A stretch of 10,919 nucleotides of DNA. Source: an uncultured Eubacteriales bacterium (GTDB taxonomy: Bacteria; Bacillota; Clostridia; Oscillospirales; CAG-272). The stretch covers positions 1 to 10,919 of the forward strand of contig URAP01000051.1 in the NCBI GenBank assembly GCA_900545935.1, read 5' to 3'. The position numbers were made by a program, and so were the translations under genes. Below are positions 1-6,907 of the stretch, in pieces; position 1 is the stretch's first letter, and every line of letters begins with the position of its first letter. Under the pieces are notes generated by a model. The model was given only the letters and a program-made list of their open reading frames with translations, was not told the DNA's origin and ran no database searches.

Positions 1-12
1 CTGGCGGTCTAT

Positions 13-129
13 CTATTGTTTTCGGTTGCTTGCTTCTTTACCGTACATGAGCATTGAAACCGGGATTGTCTTTCGGGGGTATTTTTCAATTTCTAACGGT
101 AAAACTACTTGATTTCCGCTTCTAAACAT
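13..129 (-). CDS. Very short candidate ORF, possibly remnant
   Basis: A reverse-strand reading frame of 38 codons runs from an ATG at 129 to a TAG at 15-13. The protein begins MFRSGNQVVLPLEIE, which faintly recalls the FRSGNSQAVRLP start of VapB/AbrB-type antitoxins, but it is too short for a full swapped-hairpin domain. No Shine-Dalgarno sequence is seen upstream. The surroundings are AT-rich and unlike the genes further right. It may be a decayed fragment or chance. Confidence 0.15.
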   Translation of the reverse strand: MFRSGNQVVLPLEIEKYPRKTIPVSMLMYGKEASNRKQ

Positions 130-189
130 AGTACAATTTTTCTGCTTTCTGTATGGTTTTTCTGCAATTAAATTATACTACGAAAGTAG

Positions 190-232
190 CAACCGGGCAA
201 CCTTTTTCGGGTCACCCGGTTGTTTTTCTCTT
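190..232 (+). terminator. Rho-independent terminator
   Basis: An 8-bp perfect stem pairs CAACCGGG (190-197) with CCCGGTTG (215-222), and a weaker inner ACC/GGT pairing may extend it. TTTTTCTCTT follows directly. A T-rich tail only on the right side makes this a plus-strand terminator, so the transcript it ends would start left of the window. A small CTAC-GAAA-GTAG tetraloop hairpin (178-189) sits just before it. Confidence 0.55.
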
Positions 233-329
233 ATTTGCTGGATCGTCTTAATGCAACTGCTCCTTTTTCTTTCTCGTACATTTGATGCATCTGCGGCTGA
301 ACACGCATACTGTGAATAGCCTGTGCCAT
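231..329 (-). CDS. Short candidate ORF, 32 codons
   Basis: A reverse frame opens at ATG 329-327 and closes with TAA at 233-231. The predicted peptide begins MAQAIHSMRVQPQMHQMYEK and ends with a basic tail (ALRRSSK). Composition looks protein-like: charged, few rare codons, no low-complexity run. No ribosome-binding site is visible, and the stop overlaps the T-rich tail of the terminator on the other strand. I do not recognise a family. It could be a real small protein, the tail of a decayed gene, or chance. Confidence 0.2.
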   Translation of the reverse strand: MAQAIHSMRVQPQMHQMYEKEKGAVALRRSSK

Positions 330-365
330 TATGCAACATTAATTCGCATGAAATGACAATAAGCC

Positions 366-394
366 TTTACAAATCACATTTAATATGTTAATAT
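366..394 (+). promoter_or_regulatory. Possible sigma-A promoter
   Basis: TTTACA (366-371) and TAATAT (389-394) are separated by 17 bp, a good housekeeping promoter spacing. The surroundings are very AT-rich, so a chance match is possible. The only frame starting soon after it (ATG 405) has no RBS and runs through the upstream block shared with 7205-7376, so I do not call a gene there. If active, it could supply a basal transcript reading toward the sigma factor gene. Confidence 0.35.
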
Positions 395-570
395 GTAACT
401 ATAAATGCGATGTTACCCTTGCCTGCTTGTTCTATATGCACATGAGTTGAAGCCGGCGGCGGAAACGACACGATGTTATTGCAGGGGATTCAGAAGAATG
501 CTATATCCGCATATTGCATGTCGCATGCCGCCGAAATGTAGAAAATCATTCCCCGAGAAAAAATTTTCGA
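395..570. other. Non-coding stretch, no supported gene
   Basis: Open frames exist on both strands (405-677 forward, 697-476 reverse). Both lack RBSs, have cysteine- and arginine-rich shadow-like composition, and overlap the promoter/leader block shared with 7205-7376. Nothing else recognisable is seen. Confidence 0.5.
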
Positions 571-575
571 TTTTT

Positions 576-604
576 TCAAACCAAGCGGATTTTTCTTCGA
601 CTAT
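576..604 (+). promoter_or_regulatory. ECF-type promoter upstream of sigma gene
   Basis: TCAAAC (576-581) is followed after exactly 16 bp by CGACTAT (598-604), with a T-rich run in the spacer. This matches the layout known for Bacillus ECF sigma factors (TGAAAC-N16-CGTA/CGTC/CGAC). The same arrangement, with the same spacing, recurs at 7210-7238. No good sigma-A -35/-10 pair fits this position. The nearest downstream genes are the XRE relic (674) and the ECF sigma factor (754), so positive autoregulation is the simplest reading. Confidence 0.55.
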
Positions 605-673
605 TTGTATAGAAGAGCGCATATATAACGGCGCGGCTGATATAGCGCGATATGCTTCATGCGGGAGATCGGT

Positions 674-784
674 ATGAATACGAAAATTAAAATACACGCT
701 CTGCGCATAAGCGGCGGAATAACGCAGATGCAGCCGGCGGAGGGGGTGAGCATGTGGAGAGCGCTGAGCTTGAGGCGAGGATAG
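674..784 (+). pseudogene. Relic 5' end of XRE-type regulator gene
   Basis: A 36-codon frame starts at ATG 674 after GGGAGATCGGT, begins MNTKIKIHALR, contains GITQMQ, and ends at TAG 784. It matches the first ~25 codons of the XRE gene at 7309 in register: 21 bases (714-734) are identical to 7349-7369, each beginning 40 bases after its ATG. Matching stops near 740, before the recognition helix and the SKWE motif, so no working HTH can be made. The sigma gene's RBS (GGAGGGGG) and GTG start lie within this frame but out of phase. It may now act only as a leader peptide or be untranslated. Confidence 0.6.
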
Positions 785-2337
785 CGGAGGTATCGAAAAC
801 GATATATTCGTATTGCCGAGCCAAAACTTCGACTCGCGAGGAGGCAGAGGACCTGTCGCAGGATATCCTGCTGAATCTGATAAGATCGGTCGGCAGTCTG
901 CGAGACGAGAGAGCCTTTTATGCCTTTATGTGGGGCGTTGCGGGAAATGTATACAAGCAGTGGTGCGGAAAAAAGCAGAGGCAAAGTTGCTGCGAGCTGA
1001 CCGAGGAAATTCTCTCTGCGCTGCCGTCGGAGCAGCCGCCCGAGCTGCTGCTTTCGGGAGAAAGTGACGATATATATCTTCTCCGCCGCGAGCTGACCCT
1101 TTTATCCGAGCGCTATCGGAGGGCGACCGTCCTGTACTATATCGAGGGGCGCTCCTGCGCCGAAATTTCCGAGCTGCTCGCCGTGTCCGAGAGTACTGTA
1201 AAATATCTGCTCTTCAAATCAAGAAAGGTATTGAAAGAGGGAATGAGCATGCAAAGAGATCTCGGCAAACTGAGCTACGATCCGAAAACACTGATCCCGC
1301 TGTACAGCGGAGAAGGACCGAACCGCTTCGCGGACTTTATGCAGAGCAGGATAAGGCAGAATATTCTCAGCGCCTGCTACAACGACAGTCTGACGGCACA
1401 GCAGATCAGTCTCGAGACCGGCATACCGCTGCCGTATCTTGACGATGAGATCGCACAGATGGAGAGCCGGGGGATGCTCGTCCGCGACGGCAGACATTAC
1501 AAGGCGAATGTCATTGTGATAACCGCCGAGTGTCAGGATGAGATCGACCGTGCCGCAGTCGGATATCATGAGCAGATAGCGGATATGGTCGAGCGCTTTT
1601 TGAGCGAAAAGATCGACGATTTTAAAGGCATCGGCTTCGTTGGCAGCGATTTTTCGGAGAACACCCTGCGCTGGCAGCTCGCCGCCGTTCTTTTCAGAGC
1701 GATAGCATTTGCGGATCCGAGCGGAGGAGATGCTCCGACGCCTCCCCGGACCGCGTGGGGCGAGTCCGCGTACCTGTGGTGCATCGAAAAGCCGCTCGAT
1801 GCCGATAAGTATATTTTTTCTTACAGCAGCGTCCGCAGCCGTCACGGCGATGAGCTATATTTCTTCGATTATAAGCGGGGCGGAAAGGGCGATCACCGCG
1901 ATTTTTACGGAAACGAGCGATATGTAAGTATCTTCTGCGACATCTGCAGCGGCAGAAACGCACAGCTCGGCGAATATGATCTCGAGGCTGTCGCCGAAAT
2001 GATAAGAAAGGGCTATGCTGTCAAGGACGGGGACGGCTTTGCCGCGACGGTTCCGGTCTATACCCATGAACAGTATGCGCGCGTGTCGGCGCTTGCGGCG
2101 GGCTTCGTTTGTGACGGGCTGCAGTGGATAATTCGGGATATGAACAGCTCCGCCGAGCGCATTCTCGGCGCATATACGCCGAGACATCTGCAGGGACAGG
2201 TCGCGGGGATCGCCGCTATGGATAAGTTCGTCAATGCCGTGTGCATGCCCGCATCCATACTGATAGATCGGCGCGTGCTGAGCACCGCATGGCATCCGCT
2301 CGAAATGCCGACGACCTACATGGTATCGGACGGATAA
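754..2337 (+). CDS. ECF-type RNA polymerase sigma factor with long C-terminal extension
   Basis: Sigma-70 family protein of 527 residues that would direct RNA polymerase to alternative promoters. Sigma region 2 lies at about 11-75 (AEDLSQDILL at 31-40, FYAFMWGVAGNVYKQW at 55-70). Region 4 lies at about 112-161 (CAEISELLAVSESTVKYLL, a typical helix-turn-helix). A normal ECF factor ends near here (~170-200 residues). This one continues ~360 residues, with a probable winged helix at 198-252 (TAQQISLETGIP then RGMLVRDGRHYK) and a C-terminal part I do not recognise. The extension has no obvious membrane span. Start: GTG at 754, placed 8 bases after GGAGGGGG (738-745); the ATG at 752 is in another frame. 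No anti-sigma gene follows, so the extension may replace one as sensor (inference). An ABC exporter fragment lies 71 bp downstream. Confidence 0.85.
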   Translation: MESAELEARIAEVSKTIYSYCRAKTSTREEAEDLSQDILLNLIRSVGSLRDERAFYAFMWGVAGNVYKQWCGKKQRQSCCELTEEILSALPSEQPPELLLSGESDDIYLLRRELTLLSERYRRATVLYYIEGRSCAEISELLAVSESTVKYLLFKSRKVLKEGMSMQRDLGKLSYDPKTLIPLYSGEGPNRFADFMQSRIRQNILSACYNDSLTAQQISLETGIPLPYLDDEIAQMESRGMLVRDGRHYKANVIVITAECQDEIDRAAVGYHEQIADMVERFLSEKIDDFKGIGFVGSDFSENTLRWQLAAVLFRAIAFADPSGGDAPTPPRTAWGESAYLWCIEKPLDADKYIFSYSSVRSRHGDELYFFDYKRGGKGDHRDFYGNERYVSIFCDICSGRNAQLGEYDLEAVAEMIRKGYAVKDGDGFAATVPVYTHEQYARVSALAAGFVCDGLQWIIRDMNSSAERILGAYTPRHLQGQVAGIAAMDKFVNAVCMPASILIDRRVLSTAWHPLEMPTTYMVSDG

Positions 2338-2342
2338 AAACG

Positions 2343-2367
2343 CCGCAGCGCACTGCGGAGCGCTTTT
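2343..2367 (+). terminator. Weak terminator or attenuator after sigma gene
   Basis: CCGCAG (2343-2348) pairs with CTGCGG (2353-2358) around a CGCA loop, followed by AGCGCTTTT. The T-run is only four bases, so termination may be partial, leaving read-through into the ABC gene, which has no promoter of its own that I can see. Confidence 0.35.
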
Positions 2368-2408
2368 GATCCTTTCAATTAACAAAAGAAACCTCAAAGA
2401 GGGTACCA

Positions 2409-3560
2409 ATGAAAAAATATACAGTGATATCTAACATTTCATATGCGCTGAAAAATATCTGGCGGTGGGACAAAAAGTTCTATCTCTTCTTTATTCCTGC
2501 CATTCCCATGGCGGTGCTCATGCCGCTTGCCGCCTCATATTTTCCCAAGGTGCTTATAGATTCGATCGAGTCGGGCAAGAGTATAAGAAATATTATTTTC
2601 ATTATCTGCGCCTATTTCGGCATGCTGCTGATAATCAATCTGCTCGATCGCCTCTGTGACAGCAGGCTGTGCATGCGTCAGTATGAGATTTCGCTGCTCT
2701 ATCAGCACGCTCTGGCTGAGAAATATATGCGCACCGACTACGCGAATACCGACGACCCGGAGATGATAATGAAGTTTCAGCACGCGTATAACGACGCCTG
2801 CTCCGGGCAATGCTCGCCGGAATTTATATGGATGTCGCTGTTCAATTTTTTCATCAGCGCGCTCGGAATATTCACATACGGCTCGGTCATAGCGAGCGTC
2901 TCCCCGCTTGTACTGGGGCTGCTGTTTTTGTCCGCGTTCTGTACATATCTCGTCAGCCGTTGGCAGCGGAATTATATCGAGCGGAACAAGGACAAGTGGG
3001 TAAATACCGACCGTAAGATACAGTATCTGCAGAGCTTTTCCGAAAAATTCGACCACGCGAAGGACATCCGTATATACGGCATGCTCGGGTGGCTGATAGC
3101 TATGCACAGACGCTTTCAGAGCGAGCGCTTTGAATGGGCGAAGAAGATCAGTGCGCGCGGACTGGCGGGCAGCTGTATCAACGCGCTTCTGACGCTGATA
3201 CGCGACGGCGCGGCATATGCCGTGCTGATAGCTATGGTGCTTCGCGGAGAGATCGGCGCGGGAGATTTCGTATTTTACTTCGGCGCGATAACCGGATTCT
3301 CCGCATGGCTCAGCGGCATCGGCGATAAGGTGAACGATATCACCGGCAAGAGCATCAGTATAGGCTATTACCGCGAGTATTTTGATATCGAGGAGAAATA
3401 CAATCACGGTAAGGGCTGCGCTCTGCCGACAGCGGAGGAGATACCGGTCGATATCGAGCTTGATAATGTTTCATTTCGATATCCGTCGGAGGACGGAGAA
3501 AAATACGCCGTTCGGAATGTCAGCCTGAAGATAGCACGCGGCGAGAAGCTCGCCACTTAG
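2409..3560 (+). pseudogene. ABC exporter (fused permease-ATPase) truncated before Walker A
   Basis: A 383-codon frame starts at ATG 2409 after GAGGG (2399-2403). It encodes the membrane half of a type IV ABC exporter. About six hydrophobic spans are visible: near 24-50, 62-80, paired spans around 140-185, and paired spans around 255-305. The start of the nucleotide-binding domain follows, with the A-loop FRYP (Tyr about 358) and then VSLKIARGEKLA. Family members continue from GEKLA into the GxxGxGKST Walker A loop. Here the sequence reads Ala-Thr-stop instead, and roughly 200 residues are missing (Walker A, Q-loop, signature, Walker B, H-loop). Intact relatives are ~580-610 residues. Without the ATPase it cannot pump. 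It probably was co-transcribed with the sigma factor. Nothing downstream to 3711 resembles the missing half in any frame, which points to a deletion or replacement junction near 3556 rather than a point mutation. Confidence 0.85.
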
Positions 3561-3637
3561 ATAGTCATTAGTTCAGGTACATAATATTTCTTTGCCATAG
3601 CCTTTCTTGCAGTCGAGCTATCGCCGGTAGTATGCCG
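3557..3637 (-). other. Short reverse open stretch at ABC truncation junction
   Basis: On the reverse strand a 26-codon stretch without its own clear start reads into a TAA at 3559-3557. It contains GDSSTARKAMAKKYY and looks like the charged C-terminal tail of a protein. Its stop falls on the exact bases where the ABC exporter frame breaks off. It is bounded upstream by a stop at 3640-3638. It could be the end of a gene that was joined here by the rearrangement that truncated the exporter, or chance. No family is assigned. Confidence 0.2.
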
Positions 3638-3685
3638 TTAGACACGATTCGCTTATCCGGAGAAAAAATCTCGTAAGATGCGCTA

Positions 3686-3713
3686 TTTACAATACGCTCG
3701 GATATGTTATAAT
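3686..3713 (+). promoter_or_regulatory. Sigma-A promoter of XRE regulator 3763
   Basis: TTTACA (3686-3691), a 16-bp spacer and TATAAT (3708-3713), preceded by TATG. The predicted transcript starts near 3720. The ATG at 3712 that opens the longest frame lies within the -10 box, so it cannot be the translation start of this transcript. Confidence 0.75.
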
Positions 3714-3762
3714 GGAGACGAAGGATGTGCGCGCTTATATCTGTTTACAAGGAGAGAGCGAT

Positions 3763-4794
3763 ATGAATTTAGGTGAAAAGATAAGACAGCTGCGTGTCGA
3801 AAGAAGAATGACGCAGGAGCAGCTGGCTGAAAGGCTATACGTCAGCTTTCAGACAGTATCAAAGTGGGAGACGGGGGTCACGAGCCCCGATCTGTCGCAG
3901 ATAGTTCCGCTGGCAAGACTTTTCGGTGTCACGACGGATGAGCTGTTTGACTTTAACGAGTCGAGCGAAAAGCTGATGCGCGACGAGCTGCAGCAGAGCT
4001 ACCGGGAAACCTTCCGCACGGGCGATACGGCTGCGCGCTTTGCGATATGCGAGACCGCTCTGAGAAACTATCCCGACGACGCGGAATGGCGCTGCCGCTA
4101 TGCATGGGATGTGTGGTGCAACGCGGTTACGCTCGAAAATGAAGCTGAGTTTGCAGCGGAGCGCGACAGGTCGATAGAGTTGTTTCGTGATGTCATTGAT
4201 TCGTGTGATTCGGCGGAGATAAAGGCGCAGGCGGTTGTCGGTATCGTGCAATGCCTTAACGGAAAAGGGCAGCAGACCGAGGCGATGAAATATGCGCAGC
4301 TCTACCCGCAGGTAACTCTCAGCGAGCAGGAGCGGCGCAGGCTGCTCATCTCATGTATGAGCGGGGATGAAAAGGCTGCCGCAGAGCAGGAGCAATTGCT
4401 CGCGGAGGTCGAAAGCCTACTCGGCTACATGCTCCGTTTCTCGCCCGATACCGTGCGGGCGATAATCGAGGCGATAATTCCAGACGGAAACTATCTGACC
4501 TTCCACAGACTTTTGTTTTCCGCCCGTCTTGACGACGCGAGACGTGCGCTCGCGCGCGGAGATGTCGATTCCGCTATGCGTTCTATGAAGAAAGCAAAAG
4601 AACATGCCGAGGCGTATGATGCTATTGACGGAGAATATGTATTTACCTCGCCGCTTTTTGACCGACTCAGAATGAACCGCGCCGATTGGCGTATGACGAA
4701 TACCGAAACGCTGACATCCGTATTTGCGGCGGCGCTCGACCGCTCGGAATTTGCTCCGCTGACCGCGCATCCCGATTTTGACGCGCTGCGGTAA
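3763..4794 (+). CDS. XRE-family HTH regulator with helical repeat-like C-terminus
   Basis: Predicted DNA-binding regulator of 343 residues. The HTH is at 5-62 (MTQEQLAERLYVSFQTVSKW, then PDLSQIVPLARLFGVTTDELF), the Cro/CI-like fold common in Clostridia. Residues ~75-345 are helical and soluble, with TPR-like signs (FAICETALRNYPDDAEW at 93-109; AEIKAQAVVGIVQCL at 151-165; further helices near 250-285). Similar HTH-plus-helical-repeat layouts occur in peptide-sensing RRNPP regulators, but I see no peptide gene beside it, so that role is only a possibility. Start: ATG 3763, preceded by AAGGAGAGA, chosen over ATG 3712, which lies in the promoter. It probably forms its own transcription unit; no clear terminator follows. 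Confidence 0.9.
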   Translation: MNLGEKIRQLRVERRMTQEQLAERLYVSFQTVSKWETGVTSPDLSQIVPLARLFGVTTDELFDFNESSEKLMRDELQQSYRETFRTGDTAARFAICETALRNYPDDAEWRCRYAWDVWCNAVTLENEAEFAAERDRSIELFRDVIDSCDSAEIKAQAVVGIVQCLNGKGQQTEAMKYAQLYPQVTLSEQERRRLLISCMSGDEKAAAEQEQLLAEVESLLGYMLRFSPDTVRAIIEAIIPDGNYLTFHRLLFSARLDDARRALARGDVDSAMRSMKKAKEHAEAYDAIDGEYVFTSPLFDRLRMNRADWRMTNTETLTSVFAAALDRSEFAPLTAHPDFDALR

Positions 4795-4817
4795 TGAGAG
4801 GAAAGCACTGCTTTAGG

Positions 4818-4837
4818 TCGCTTTATACTTAAAGCGA
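4818..4837. repeat. Short perfect inverted repeat
   Basis: TCGCTTTA (4818-4825) and TAAAGCGA (4830-4837) form an 8-bp stem with a 4-base loop. AAAGCA-C-TGCTTT (4802-4814) just before it is a second small palindrome. There is no T-tract, so a terminator is not supported. It lies between the two XRE genes and could be a regulator site or mRNA 3'-end structure. Confidence 0.35.
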
Positions 4838-4949
4838 TTCATGACCGTGTGTTTTTGCACGTTTCAATTCGGTTTAATGTAACGGCGCGAACGAAAGCCT
4901 AAACAACCTACGGTTGAAGGAATTCGCTCTGTGCTCGCCGAACAATCGC

Positions 4950-4978
4950 TTTACTTTACAGTTGCCCTATGCTATAAT
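4950..4978 (+). promoter_or_regulatory. Sigma-A promoter of XRE regulator 5009
   Basis: TTTACT (4950-4955), a 17-bp spacer and TATAAT (4973-4978). The spacer ends TATGC, so this promoter closely resembles the one at 3686 (TTTAC, then TATG just before or at TATAAT). The GTG at 4931 that opens the longest frame lies upstream of this promoter. Confidence 0.75.
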
Positions 4979-5008
4979 CATTTTGAGGAAGAAAGGAGCG
5001 TGACCGTG

Positions 5009-5860
5009 ATGTCAGTCGGTGAGAACATTGCGTATTTCAGAAAAAAGCTCTGGTTGACGCAGGAGATGCTGCCCGAGCGTATCGGTGTTACGGCGCAAGC
5101 CGTTTCAAAGTGGGAGAACGGTGTAACAAATCCTGATATTTCGCTTCTGCCGCAGATATCGGAGGCGCTCGGTATCGGTATCGGAGACCTTTTCGACGGC
5201 TCGCGCGAAAGACGGGCGGTCGGTTTCGGGCAGCTGCCCGATGCTGCGTACGATGCGGTTTTGTCGGTGTTCAGGCGGGCGAGATGCGATTTTTACGGCA
5301 TTGACGCCGTTGTGACCGACGCGCGGTTACGGGAGGTCAGGGAGAATATTTCGGCACGCGGGCTGCGCGCTGTCTCGGTGAACGAATCGGAAACGGGGCA
5401 CGGTGCGGTCTATCTGTCGGATGCGTTTTCGTATGTCGACCGCGGGTACGGCAGCCGCGATTCGGCGCTGCTGCTTGACATGCGCGGCGCGGGAAATCTG
5501 CTTTCGGCGCTCGGCGACAGCGACGTGCGGCGTGTGCTCAAGGTGATTTATGAAAAGCGCCTGTCCGCAGACACTGCGTCGGACAATGTGTGCATATCCG
5601 ACGATGAGCTGACTCGCGCGGCGGGGCTTTCCGCAGACGTGGTGTACGCTGCGGCACAAAAGCTGGTGAGCGTCCGACTGCTCGACGTGCAGGAGAGCAT
5701 CGAAAACGGCTGTCATGTCATGAGCTACACGACAAGGCAGGCAGAGAATCTTGCATATGTGATGGCTATACTGCGGCTCGCATATGCTTTCACGGAGGAC
5801 GCGGTATACGAGACGCGAATGCTCTGCCGCGCGGACGGGCAGACAAACAGGCCGAGGTGA
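5009..5860 (+). CDS. XRE-family HTH regulator with unrecognised C-terminal domain
   Basis: Predicted regulator of 283 residues. HTH at about 4-63 (LTQEMLPERIGVTAQAVSKW, PDISLLPQISEALGIGIGDLF). The remaining ~220 residues are soluble and not a family I can name. A part near 95-160 alternates hydrophobic strands and ends SALLLDMRGAGNLL. Residues ~195-230 (ISDDELTRAAGLSADVVYAAAQKLVSVRLLDV) look like a second winged-helix or helical module. Start: ATG 5009 (or GTG 5006), with GAGGAAGAAAGGAG upstream; the earlier GTG 4931 is upstream of the promoter. The gene has the same layout as the XRE gene at 3763 (own promoter, HTH first), but the C-termini are not alike, so they are not simple tandem copies. 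Confidence 0.87.
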   Translation: MSVGENIAYFRKKLWLTQEMLPERIGVTAQAVSKWENGVTNPDISLLPQISEALGIGIGDLFDGSRERRAVGFGQLPDAAYDAVLSVFRRARCDFYGIDAVVTDARLREVRENISARGLRAVSVNESETGHGAVYLSDAFSYVDRGYGSRDSALLLDMRGAGNLLSALGDSDVRRVLKVIYEKRLSADTASDNVCISDDELTRAAGLSADVVYAAAQKLVSVRLLDVQESIENGCHVMSYTTRQAENLAYVMAILRLAYAFTEDAVYETRMLCRADGQTNRPR

Positions 5861-6141
5861 CGGCAAATAAACTGTCTCGGGAACGGTAGGCCAACTGCCT
5901 GACCTACAACGGACTGCTGCGAGCGCGGGTATACGCACCGTCACAAAATTAGAACAGCGTATAGGCAGATATACGGCCCTGCGGATGGGTAGACTGACGC
6001 TTCCTCGGATAGGCGGTCAGACGGTTTTGCGGACGGACAAAAAGCATGGCTGATGTCATATTTCCGCGAGAAACTGCGCGGCATACAGCCTTGTATCAGC
6101 ATAGATGCAGCATGGCGGCGTCTTGTCTTTTCACACTGTGG
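5861..6141. other. Intergenic stretch without supported gene
   Basis: About 280 bases between a forward regulator and the terminator of the reverse membrane gene. A forward frame from ATG 6046 runs through that terminator and the opposite-strand gene and has no RBS, so it is not called. A weak hairpin GTAGG/CCTAC (5886-5907) is the only structure seen. Confidence 0.5.
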
Positions 6142-6183
6142 GAAAACAAAAGGGGATGTAAGAAAACGAGTTTCTTACATCCC
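6142..6183 (-). terminator. Rho-independent terminator of zinc-ribbon membrane protein
   Basis: A perfect 13-bp stem (6153-6165 with 6171-6183) encloses loop ACGAG. On the reverse strand it is followed by CTTTTGTTTTCCC, a proper U-rich tail, and lies 48 bases after the stop codon of the gene at 6231-6875. The forward tail (TTTATGG) is weak, so activity is mainly reverse. Confidence 0.88.
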
Positions 6184-6230
6184 TTTATGGTATATTTTGA
6201 TGTCAAATTAGCGGCACGCCGTATCTGCAA

Positions 6231-6875
6231 TCACTTGCAGTTAGGGCAGCTGCCGGACTCATCGAGCGGCGAGCCGCAGTTTACGCAGAAGCGCGGCTTC
6301 TGCTCATCGGTCGGGGTCGCGGGTGTCGTCGTAACCGGTGTCGCCACAGGCGCTGCGGCGGGAGCTGCGGCTGCGTTGTTCTGAGCCTGAGCCTCCTTGT
6401 GCTGCTTGAAGGATTCGCGCATTTCGCTCATATCGGGTGCGGCAAATACATTTTCGATATTGCCGTTGCCGTTCTGATCCTTCAGCTTCTTGTTTATCAT
6501 AATTACGTTCTTTACGAGAATAACCGCCATCATGAGCAGCTCGTATACAAGGCGCAGAACGATAGGCGAGATTATCATAATCGCCAGACCGGCGCCGCCG
6601 AGCCATGTACCGTACGATGTCTGGAACAGCATAAAGAAGCCCTGGAGAATAAAGTAAGCGGTGAGGAAGATGTACAGTGCCTGCAGCAGCTTTTCAACTA
6701 CAAGATACTTGAAGTTGCATGTGTCGTGCAGAAACTTTCCGAATGCGTTCAGCTTTTCGCGCTTCTTTTCGGGTACGATGAAAATAAATGCGAGCACGGT
6801 CGCGGCGATAGCAAGTATAATCGCTGCTACCATGAAGCCGATAGACTGACCGATTCTTGCGTTGAGAATACTCAT
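6231..6875 (-). CDS. Membrane protein with C-terminal zinc ribbon
   Basis: Protein of 214 residues. Three likely membrane spans: 11-34, 62-84 and 93-121. A polar stretch with a QAQNN and Ala/Pro/Thr-rich linker (about 162-190) leads to a short C-terminal zinc ribbon, CVNC at 197-200 and CPNC at 210-213, spaced by GSPLDESGS. Such ribbons are common at the ends of small Bacillota membrane proteins and usually bind one zinc. The substrate or partner is unknown. The ATG at 6875 has an ideal GGAGG 7 bases upstream (complement of 6883-6887), plus a near-consensus promoter and strong terminator, so it is a single-gene unit, probably well expressed. The function cannot be named from sequence. Confidence 0.9.
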   Translation of the reverse strand: MSILNARIGQSIGFMVAAIILAIAATVLAFIFIVPEKKREKLNAFGKFLHDTCNFKYLVVEKLLQALYIFLTAYFILQGFFMLFQTSYGTWLGGAGLAIMIISPIVLRLVYELLMMAVILVKNVIMINKKLKDQNGNGNIENVFAAPDMSEMRESFKQHKEAQAQNNAAAAPAAAPVATPVTTTPATPTDEQKPRFCVNCGSPLDESGSCPNCK

Positions 6876-6907
6876 GAGATTACCTCCGGTGTAATGTTGT
6901 ACACCAT

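Noticed and set aside
405..677. Forward 90-codon frame upstream of the sigma gene
   Set aside because: No RBS, unnatural Cys/Arg-rich composition, and it runs through the ECF-type promoter and leader shared with 7205-7376.
1219..1845. Reverse 208-codon frame inside the sigma gene
   Set aside because: Antisense shadow of a clear sigma factor; no RBS or recognisable domain.
2535..3407. Reverse 290-codon frame inside the ABC exporter
   Set aside because: The forward frame shows the exporter membrane domain; the reverse one is a shadow caused by codon bias.
4931..5008. N-terminal extension of the second XRE regulator
   Set aside because: These codons include the TTTACT/TATAAT promoter; the RBS-supported start is 5009.
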